DNA of 64,000 nt, taken from the NCBI GenBank assembly GCA_024349245.1, contig JALDNG010001371.1, positions 1 to 64,000 of the forward strand, in the 5' to 3' direction. The position numbers and the translations under genes are program-made. The notes under the pieces were generated by a model. The model saw only the letters and a program-made list of their open reading frames with translations, made no database searches and was not told the DNA's origin. Source of the stretch: Neodontobutis hainanensis. Taxonomy: Eukaryota > Chordata > Actinopteri > Gobiiformes > Odontobutidae. This document shows positions 1-6,886 of this stretch, piece after piece (position 1 is the stretch's first letter; each line of letters opens with the position of its first letter).

Positions 1-46
1 GGCGTTTCAGAAATAAGCAGTCTTCATTATGTTTGGTCATGTACAA

Positions 47-110
47 TCGCCCCAACAAGTAGCACTTACTCAGTTGAAACAAGGCAATCCTTCAGTATAG
101 TCAATGATAC
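47..110 (-). ncRNA. mir430: miR-430 hairpin A (unit 1)
   Basis: Mature site 49-68 reads UAAGUGCUACUUGUUGGGGC. The 5' arm (about 85-110) is less complementary to the seed than in other hairpins. It is the copy nearest the tRNA on its left side and recurs in all eight units. Confidence 0.75.
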
Positions 111-196
111 TAACTGCTTTTTGTGTCCAAGACTCAAAACAAGATTGTTAATGAGAGTACAAAAACACTTTTTTGGGGTTACAGATTTGTTCCAGA

Positions 197-270
197 GCCT
201 GGGTAACGCCATTGGTGAACCATTACTATTAATCTGAGGGTACAAAGTTTCTACATTGGATGTTCGAATT
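197..270 (+). pseudogene. Decayed second tRNA-Lys copy in each unit
   Basis: About 130 bp upstream of the intact tRNA, the sequence starts GCCTGGGTAACGCC and then has TTAATCTGAGGGT, matching the tRNA start and anticodon-arm region with a two-base deletion. The T arm is no longer recognisable as functional. The same relic begins at 3650, 7083, 10224, 13684, 17139, 20582 and 24039. I infer an old local tRNA duplication before the array was amplified. Confidence 0.6.
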
Positions 271-327
271 AAAGAGTCTAAGATGGAACTGCATTCCTCT
301 GTTTCTCCTCCACCTGTGCTAGACAGG

Positions 328-400
328 GCCTGAGTAGCTCAGTAGGTAGAGCATCAGACTTTTAATCTGAGGGTCCAGGGTTCAAGTCCCTGTTCAGGTG
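328..400 (+). tRNA. tRNA-Lys(UUU), unit 1
   Basis: This is a 73-base gene without intron or encoded CCA. The acceptor stem is GCCTGAG/TTCAGGT with G1-T72 and G7-T66 wobbles. The D arm is GCTC/GAGC, the anticodon arm is TCAGA-CTTTTAA-TCTGA with anticodon TTT, and the T arm is CAGGG-TTCAAGT-CCCTG. A box TAGCTCAGTAGG and B box GGTTCAAGTCC are present. Compared with the usual vertebrate gene, position 4 and its partner changed together (C-G to T-A), which suggests selection on structure. No T run ends it nearby; the first TTTT is at 481-484. It is antisense to the miR-430 hairpins. Confidence 0.95.
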
Positions 401-628
401 GTCTGAAATTTGTTGGAAATGAGGGTTCTTGCTCAGGCACTGAAAGAACAAATAACTGTTGCAAATGTTTGAAACATCACTTTTACAGACAGAATTCTCA
501 ATATGCTGTTTAGACGCTTTAAAAAATGAGAAAAATAAATAATTGCATTTCCACACTGTAAATTCCTCTTTTCAACAGACTTGCATCAAGGTTAAGCAGT
601 CGTTTCTACTTGCTTAACCACACCTACA

Positions 629-690
629 CTACCCCAACAAGTAGCACTTACTGCATTGAAATGTCAAGTCAGTGCTTGTGCTAGGGAAAT
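629..690 (-). ncRNA. mir430: miR-430 hairpin B (unit 1)
   Basis: Mature site 631-650 reads UAAGUGCUACUUGUUGGGGU. The 5' arm contains CCCUAGCACAAGCACU. GCACU pairs with AGUGC of the seed and CCCUA with the GGGGU end, leaving the small bulges typical of the family. Confidence 0.88.
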
Positions 691-800
691 GTAAATGGTC
701 AGTGACTTCCATAAAAAACTGAACCATACCAAGTTATCAAAGAGGAATAGTAATTTTTCCAATCTTGCTTGTGTTGCTTGAGGGAAGGCCACAATCAAGA

Positions 801-862
801 CAACCCCAAAGAGAAGCACTTATGAAAACAGACATCAACAGTGTCACAATTTGAGGTCATCT
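801..862 (-). ncRNA. mir430c: miR-430c-type hairpin C (unit 1)
   Basis: Mature site 803-822 reads UAAGUGCUUCUCUUUGGGGU, which I recognise as identical to zebrafish miR-430c. The 5' arm has ACCUCAAA (pairs with UUUGGGGU) and CACU (pairs with AGUG). Confidence 0.92.
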
Positions 863-922
863 TAATGTGTATAAGAAAATAAGCAGACTTAAAAGAATTA
901 TGAAGACTTTGGTCAAACAGAC

Positions 923-986
923 TCGACCCAACAAGTAGCACTTACTCAATTGAAACCGAACAATGCTTCAGTTGGGTAAGTTGGGT
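923..986 (-). ncRNA. mir430: miR-430 hairpin D (unit 1)
   Basis: Mature site 925-944 reads UAAGUGCUACUUGUUGGGUC. The 5' arm holds two CCCAAC words in tandem, either of which can pair with GUUGGG, and GCAUU facing AGUGC. This hairpin is the one most often damaged in other units (3, 6 and 8). Confidence 0.82.
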
Positions 987-1372
987 CAATGACACAGACC
1001 TCTAATGTTCTTCTACAGAAGTCTCTGATGATGTTCTGGGATCAAACCAATCGGATGCAGGTCTGAAATTGCCTTGACTTAGAAAACTTATAAACAAAAT
1101 CATTTGCTTGAGATATTTACAGTGCAGACCATAGAAGTTTTGCAATGTAGTGATGGAAACCAGAGCTCAGCAAATCAGACCTGCATCAAGGTTAAGCAGT
1201 CATATCTACAGACACATTCAGGGGGTATCCTGATTTGAACCAGAGACCTTTCAGGTTATGGCATAATGAATGACTTACATATTACACATGACAATGCTGT
1301 AGAGATTCAACAAGAGATTGCTATGACAGTGCTAAGACTCAACAAGAGACCGTTAATGAGACAAGACCAAAA

Positions 1373-1432
1373 CTACTTCAGCAAGTAGCACTTACTGTAT
1401 CCAACTAAAGTCAGTGTCTTGTGTCAGGGTGA
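1373..1432 (-). ncRNA. mir430: miR-430 hairpin E (unit 1)
   Basis: Mature site 1375-1394 reads UAAGUGCUACUUGCUGAAGU, with the usual seed but an altered 3' tail. The 5' arm has CAAG (with CUUG) and CACU (with AGUG). Its loop shows small indels between units. It stands alone, outside the five-hairpin blocks. Confidence 0.78.
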
Positions 1433-1625
1433 TGATAAGGACAAAATTAAACTAATATAAGGTATCTGAATGCATACAGCTTTAGCAAGAAACAAACCCT
1501 AACTATAAAGAACTTTTTTAATTGCAGAGAGAGAGTTACATTGGTTGTAGTGTACCTCTAACTGAAAGCTTTTGTTTAGTATTGCCTTGGTTCAATCCTT
1601 ATGTATGAACATGTTGCAACAAAGA

Positions 1626-1688
1626 CAACCCCAAAGAGAAGCACTTATGAGCATAAACAAGCACAGGTGATTCCTTTTGAGGTGACCT
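1626..1688 (-). ncRNA. mir430c: miR-430c-type hairpin F (unit 1)
   Basis: Mature site 1628-1647 has the same 20 bases as hairpin C but a different loop and 5' arm (GGUCACCUCAAAAGG on the minus strand, pairing with CUUUGGGGU). Confidence 0.88.
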
Positions 1689-1746
1689 TTGAGCAAATCC
1701 ATTCAGAACTTTCTTTTACACTACAAGTGGCGCATTTGTCAAAAAA

Positions 1747-1808
1747 CTGCCCCAACGGAAAGCACTTACTGAAATTCTCTGACAAGTCAATGCTCAGGTT
1801 AGGGCAAT
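1747..1808 (-). ncRNA. mir430: miR-430 hairpin G (unit 1)
   Basis: Mature site 1749-1768 reads UAAGUGCUUUCCGUUGGGGC. The 5' arm CCCUAACCUGAGCAUU pairs CCUAAC with GUUGGGG and GCAUU with AGUGC. It is the counterpart of hairpin L in the next block. Confidence 0.87.
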
Positions 1809-1881
1809 ACGAATGACTAACAATTTACACATGACAATGTTGTAAAGACTCAACAGGAGCTTGTTAGAGACAACACCAACA

Positions 1882-1942
1882 CCACCCCAACAAGTAGCAC
1901 TTACTGCATTGAAAAGTCAAGTTGGTGCTTGTGCTAGGGTAA
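1882..1942 (-). ncRNA. mir430: miR-430 hairpin H (unit 1)
   Basis: Mature site 1884-1903 has the same 20 bases as B. The 5' arm is CUAGCACAAGCACC, one base different from B at the seed-facing end. It lies 135 bp from G, the spacing also seen between L and M. Confidence 0.88.
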
Positions 1943-2054
1943 TGTAAATGGCCAGTGGCTTCCATGAAAAACTTAACATTGTCAAAATATAAAAGAGGAT
2001 TATTCATTCCTGCAATTCTTGCTTGTGTTCCTGGAGTGAAGGTCACAATCAAGA

Positions 2055-2115
2055 CAACCCCAAAGAGAAGCACTTATGAAAACATACATCACCAGTGTCT
2101 CAATGTGAGGTCATC
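2055..2115 (-). ncRNA. mir430c: miR-430c-type hairpin I (unit 1)
   Basis: Mature site 2057-2076 is identical to hairpin C in the 20 mature bases. The 5' arm has ACCUCACAUUGAGACACU, so it carries the same two pairing blocks as C with a few changes. Confidence 0.88.
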
Positions 2116-2176
2116 TTAATGTGTAAAAGAAAATAAGCAGACTTTAGAAAAATATGAAGACTTTGGTCATGTACAA

Positions 2177-2238
2177 CCGATACAAAAAGTAGCACTTACT
2201 CAATTGATACAAGACAATGATCCATTTGGGTCAATGAA
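2177..2238 (-). ncRNA. mir430: miR-430 hairpin J (unit 1)
   Basis: Mature site 2179-2198 reads UAAGUGCUACUUUUUGUAUC. The seed is kept but the GGGG tail is lost, so the base of the stem is weaker than in D and O, its counterparts. The change is fixed in all eight units. Confidence 0.7.
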
Positions 2239-2375
2239 ACCCAACGCTAATAATCCATGTTCTTCTACATGAGTCTGTGCTGTTGTCTGATGGTTCTTCA
2301 AATTTATTCTTGGCGGTCTTTTGGAGTTGTGCTGGCTCATGTGAGACAATGCTAGTCTGAATTTGTGTAGTCTAC

Positions 2376-2429
2376 TTATGCAACCTAAGCCCGCCTCCTT
2401 TTCAGAGTTTCAACGATTATGATAATTGG
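2376..2429 (-). promoter_or_regulatory. Candidate pol II promoter segment of the miR-430 unit
   Basis: In the hairpin-free J-K interval, the minus strand has in order a CCAAT word (2429-2425), a GC box GGAGGCGGGC (2398-2389) and the POU-like word TTGCATAA (2383-2376), about 180 bp before hairpin J. The GC box recurs at 5819, 8960, 12419, 15878, 19315, 22773 and 26228. It is the only GC-rich word of its kind that I see in the AT-rich unit. In zebrafish the miR-430 locus is known for repeated promoters. That this segment is one here is inference. Confidence 0.35.
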
Positions 2430-2619
2430 GCGATGCAACTGTTTGTACTGAATGTCTGTGCAATTTACATTCAAGCCATTAACACTTTGCCTGATGTGAA
2501 CCATTGTCACCCAGAAGACCCCCAAAACATGCAGAAAGACTCAGGATAAAGACAAATATCCATTTTTGTCTATTTCTTCACTGTATAATAATTGCATGTT
2601 GATGCCCACGTCAGTAACA

Positions 2620-2686
2620 CTACCCCAACAAGAAAGTACTTATTGAAAGTCACCGACAAGTTAATGCTCAGGTTAGGGCATCATCA
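2620..2686 (-). ncRNA. mir430: miR-430 hairpin K, variant seed (unit 1)
   Basis: The 21-base site 2622-2642 begins UAAGUACUUUC and ends UUGGGGU, so the seed is AAGUACU, not AAGUGCU. The 5' arm CCCUAACCUGAGCAUUAA still pairs well at the base. Fixed in all units except that unit 5 has lost the tail. Confidence 0.75.
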
Positions 2687-2736
2687 GAAACATTAGACTA
2701 GAAGTGGCAGTATTTGTTAATAAAAAAAACAAAAAA

Positions 2737-2797
2737 CTGCCCCAACGTAAAGCACATACTAAAAATCAACGACAGGTCAATGCTCAGGTTAAGGCAA
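2737..2797 (-). ncRNA. mir430: miR-430 hairpin L, variant seed (unit 1)
   Basis: Mature site 2739-2758 reads UAUGUGCUUUACGUUGGGGC, so the seed is AUGUGCU. The 5' arm CCUUAACCUGAGCAUUGACC pairs with GUUGGGG and GUGC. The variant is shared by all eight units, so it predates amplification. Confidence 0.75.
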
Positions 2798-2873
2798 AAG
2801 AAATTACTTAAAATTCACACAAGACATGGTTTCAAAGAATCCACAAGAGATTGTAAATAAGACAACACCTACA

Positions 2874-2935
2874 CTACCCCAACAAGTAGCACTTACAGCA
2901 TTGAAACGTCAAGTCAGTGCTTGTGCTAGGGAAAT
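2874..2935 (-). ncRNA. mir430: miR-430 hairpin M (unit 1)
   Basis: Mature site 2876-2895 has the same 20 bases as B and H. The 5' arm is CUAGCACAAGCACUGACUUGA as in B. The loop differs (GUUUCAAUGCUG side), which tells M from B and H. Confidence 0.88.
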
Positions 2936-3044
2936 GTAAATGGTCAGTGGCTTCCATAAAAACTGAACCATGCCAAGTTATCAAAGAGGAATAGTCATTT
3001 TTCCATTCTTGCTTGTGTTGCTTGAGGGAAGGTCACAATAAAGA

Positions 3045-3103
3045 CAACCCCAAAAGAAGCACTTATGAAAACAGACATCACCAGTGTCGCAATTTGAGGT
3101 CAT
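3045..3103 (-). ncRNA. mir430: miR-430 hairpin N (unit 1)
   Basis: Mature site 3047-3065 is a miR-430c-like type, UAAGUGCUUCUUUUGGGGU here and one U longer in the other units. The 5' arm has ACCUCAAAUUGCGACACU. Confidence 0.87.
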
Positions 3104-3165
3104 CGTAATGTGAATAAGAAAATAAGTAGACTTAAAAGAATTATGAAGACTTTGGTCACACAAAA

Positions 3166-3228
3166 TCGACCCAACAAGTAGCACTTACTCAATTGAAACG
3201 GGACAATGCTCCATTTGGGTCAATGACA
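3166..3228 (-). ncRNA. mir430: miR-430 hairpin O (unit 1)
   Basis: Mature site 3168-3187 has the same 20 bases as D. The 5' arm ACCCAAAUGGAGCAUUGUCC pairs ACCCAA with UUGGGU and GCAUU with AGUGC, giving a cleaner stem than D. Confidence 0.88.
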
Positions 3229-3391
3229 CAGACCTCTAATGTTCTTCTACAGAAGTCTCTGCTGTGGTCAGATGGTTATTTAAGTTATTCTTGGCTGTCT
3301 CTGCTTAGTTGTGCTGGATCACTTGAGAGAGAATAAAAAAGAGCAAAATTTATGTCTGCATTCTTGCTCGTATTCTTTGAAGGGATCAGGA

Positions 3392-3450
3392 CAACCCCAG
3401 AAAAGCATTTATATATGCAGAAGTCACCAGTATCTCAATGTAAGGTCATC
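3392..3450 (-). ncRNA. mir430: miR-430 hairpin P, miR-430a/b-type seed (unit 1)
   Basis: Mature site 3394-3411 reads UAAAUGCUUUUCUGGGGU (two bases longer, with UCUCUGGGGU, in other units). Its seed AAAUGCU is the one I recall for zebrafish miR-430a/b. The 5' arm ACCUUA pairs with UGGGGU. A GCAU/AUGC pair next to the loop could compete with the normal fold. Confidence 0.75.
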
Positions 3451-3453
3451 GTG

Positions 3454-6400
3454 GGCGTTTCAGAAATAAGCAGTCTTCATTATGTTTGGTCATGTACAAT
3501 CGCCCCAACAAGTAGCACTTACTCAGTTGAAACAAGGCAATCCTTCAGTATAGTCAATGATACTAACTGCTTTTTGTGTCCAAGACTCAACATAAGATTG
3601 TTAATGAGAGTACAAAAACACTTTTTTGGGGTTACAGATTTGTTCCAGAGCCTGGGTAACGCCATTGGTGAACCATTACTATTAATCTGAGGGTACAAAG
3701 TTTCTACATTGGATGTTCGAATTAAAGAGTCTAAGATGGAACTGCATTCCTCTGTTTCTCCTCCACCTGTGCTAGACAGGGCCTGAGTAGCTCAGTAGGT
3801 AGAGCATCAGACTTTTAATCTGAGGGTCCAGGGTTCAAGTCCCTGTTCAGGTGGTCTGAAATTTGTTGGAAATGAGGGTTCTTGCTCAGGCACTGAAAGA
3901 ACAAATAACTGTTGCAAATGTTTGAAACATCACTTTTACAGACAGAATTCTCAATATGCTGTTTAGACGCTTTAAAAATGAGAAAAATAAATAATTGCAT
4001 TTCCACACTGTAAATTCCTCTTTTCAACAGACTTGCATCAAGGTTAAGCAGTCGTTTCTACTTGCTTAACCACACCTACACTACCCCAACAAGTAGCACT
4101 TACTGCATTGAAATGTCAAGTCAGTGCTTGTGCTAGGGAAATGTAAATGGTCAGTGACTTCCATAAAAACTGAACCATGCCAAGTTATCAAAGAGGAATA
4201 GTAATTTTTTCCATTCTTGCTTGTGTTGCTTGAGGGAAGGCCACAATCAAGACAACCCCAAAGAGAAGCACTTATGAAAACAGACATCAACAGTGTCACA
4301 ATTTGAGGTCATCTTAATGTGTATAAGAAAATAAGCAGACTTAAAAGAATTATGAAGACTTTGGTCAAACAGACTCGACCCAACAAGTAGCACTTACTCA
4401 ATTGAAACCGAACAATGCTTCAGTTGGGTAAGTTGGGTCAATGACACAGACCTCTAATGTTCTTCTACAGAAGTCTCTGATGATGTTCTGGGATCAAACC
4501 AATCGGATGCAGGTCTGAAATTGCCTTGACTTAGAAAACTTATAAACAAAATCATTTGCTTGAGATATTTACAGTGCAGACCATAGAAGTTTTGCAATGT
4601 AGTGATGGAAACCAGAGCTCAGCAAATCAGACCTGCATCAAGGTTAAGCAGTCATATCTACAGACACATTCAGGGGGTATCCTGATTTGAACCAGAGACC
4701 TTTCAGGTTATGGCATAATGAATGACTTACATATTACACATGACAATGCTCTAGAGATTCAACAAGAGATTGCTATGACAGTGCTAAGACTCAACAAGAG
4801 ACCGTTAATGAGACAAGACCAAAACTACTTCAGCAAGTAGCACTTACTGTATCCGCAATTAAGTCAGTGTCTTGTGTCAGGGTGATGATAAGGACAAAAT
4901 TAAACTAATATAAGGTATCTGAATGCATACAGCTTTAGCAAGAAACAAACCCTAACTATAAGAGTTACATTGGTTGTAGTGTACCTCTAACTGAAAGCTT
5001 TTGTTTAGTATTGCCTTGGTTCAATCCTTATGTATGAACATGTTGCAACAAAGACAACCCCAAAGAGAAGCACTTATGAGCATAAACAAGCACAGGTGAT
5101 TCCTTTTGAGGTGACCTTTGAGCAAATCCATTCAGAACTTTCTTTTACACTACAAGTGGCGCATTTGTCAAAAAAACTGCCCCAACGGAAAGCACTTACT
5201 GAAATTCTCTGACAAGTCAATGCTCAGGTTAGGGCAATACGAATGACTAACAATTTACACATGACAATGTTGTAAAGACTCAACAGGAGCTTGTTAGAGA
5301 CAACACCAACACCACCCCAACAAGTAGCACTTACTGCATTGAAAAGTCAAGTTGGTGCTTGTGCTAGGTAATGTAAATGGCCAGTGGCTTCCATGAAAAA
5401 CTTAACATTGTCAAAATATAAAAGAGGATTATTCATTCCTGCAATTCTTGCTTGTGTTCCTGGAGTGAAGGTCACAATCAAGACAACCCCAAAAAGAAGC
5501 ACTTATGAAAACATACATCACCAGTGTCTCAATGTGAGGTCATCTTAATGTGTAAAAGAAAATAAGCAGACTTTAGAAAAATATGAAGACTTTGGTCATG
5601 TACAACCGATACAAAAAGTAGCACTTACTCAATTGATACAAGACAATGATCCATTTGGGTCAATGAAACCCAACGCTAATAATCCATGTTCTTCTACATG
5701 AGTCTGTGCTGTTGTCTGATGGTTCTTCAAATTTATTCTTGGCGGTCTTTGCGGAGTTGTGCTGGCTCATGTGAGACAATGCTAGTCTGAATTAGTGTAG
5801 TCTACTTATGCAACCTAAGCCCGCCTCCTTTTCAGAGTTTCAACGATTATGATAATTGGACGATGCAACTGTTTGTACTGAATGTCTGTGCAATTTACAT
5901 TCAAGCCATTAACACTTTGCCTGATGTGAACCATTGTCACCCAGAAGACCCCAAAACATGCAGAAAGACTCAGGATAAAGACAAATATCCATTTTTGTCT
6001 ATTTCTTCACTGTATAATAATTGCATGTTGATGCCCACGTCAGTAACACTACCCCAACAAGAAAGTACTTATTGAAAGTCACCGACAAGTTAATGCTCAG
6101 GTTAGGGCATCATCAGAAACATTAGACTAGAAGTGGCAGTATTTGTTAATAAAAAAACAAAAACTGCCCCAACGTAAAGCACATACTAAAAATCAACGAC
6201 AGGTCAATGCTCAGGTTAAGGCAAAAGAAATTACTTAAAATTCACACAAGACATGGTTTCAAAGAATCCACAAGAGATTGTAAATAAGACAACACCTACA
6301 CTACCCCAACAAGTAGCACTTACAGCATTGAAACGTCAAGTCAGTGCTTGTGCTAGGGAAATGTAAATGGTCAGTGGCTTCCATAAAAAACTGAACCATG

Positions 6401-6886
6401 CCAAGTTATCAAAGAGGAATAGTCATTTTTTCCATTCTTGCTTGTGTTGCTTGAGGGAAGGTCACAATAAAGACAACCCCAAAAAGAAGCACTTATGAAA
6501 ACAGACATCACCAGTGTCGCAATTTGAGGTCATCGTAATGTGAATAAGAAAATAAGTAGACTTAAAAGAATTATGAAGACTTTGGTCACACAAAATCGAC
6601 CCAACAAGTAGCACTTACTCAATTGAAACGGGACAATGCTCCATTTGGGTCAATGACACAGACCTCTAATGTTCTTCTACAGAAGTCTCTGCTGTGGTCA
6701 GATGGTTATTTAAGTTATTCTTGGCTGTCTCTGCTTAGTTGTGCTGGATCACTTGAGAGAGAATAAAAAAGAGCAAAATTTATGTCTGCATTCTTGCTCG
6801 TATTCTTTGAAGGGATCAGGACAACCCCAGAGAAAAGCATTTATATATGCAGAAGTCACCAGTATCTCAATGTAAGGTCATCGTAG
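3454..6886 (-). repeat. miR-430 array unit 2
   Basis: Mature sites (minus strand): A 3502-3521, B 4083-4102, C 4255-4274, D 4377-4396, E 4827-4846, F 5057-5076, G 5179-5198, H 5314-5333, I 5486-5505, J 5608-5627, K 6051-6071, L 6166-6185, M 6303-6322, N 6476-6495, O 6598-6617, P 6824-6843. Site I has U in place of C in the miR-430c-type tail, making it the same as type N. The segment before F lacks a stretch of about 20 bases present in other units (near 4962). Confidence 0.9.
3781..3853 (+). tRNA. tRNA-Lys(UUU), unit 2
   Basis: Base-for-base the same 73-nt gene as in unit 1, between hairpins A (3502) and B (4083), antisense to them. Confidence 0.95.

Larger units (their letters stand above)
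1..3453 (-). repeat. miR-430 array unit 1 (16 hairpins, one tRNA-Lys)
   Basis: Reference unit, labelled A to P along the plus strand. Mature sites (minus strand): A 49-68, B 631-650, C 803-822, D 925-944, E 1375-1394, F 1628-1647, G 1749-1768, H 1884-1903, I 2057-2076, J 2179-2198, K 2622-2642, L 2739-2758, M 2876-2895, N 3047-3065, O 3168-3187, P 3394-3411. The tRNA-Lys lies between A and B. Sites N and P are one and two bases shorter than in the other units. Hairpin-free stretches above 400 bp are A-B (holds the tRNA), D-E and J-K (GC-box segment). Confidence 0.9.

Noticed and set aside
150..180. Plus-strand acttttttggggtt as a miR-430-like site
   Set aside because: The seed is not present and no matching arm was found. 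The resemblance is only the T and G run.
1601..1816. Recurring 60-72-codon open frames in every array unit (for example 1601-1816 plus, 3815-4027 minus)
   Set aside because: They overlap miRNA hairpins or the tRNA, recur only because the unit does, change length with small indels, and have no domain.
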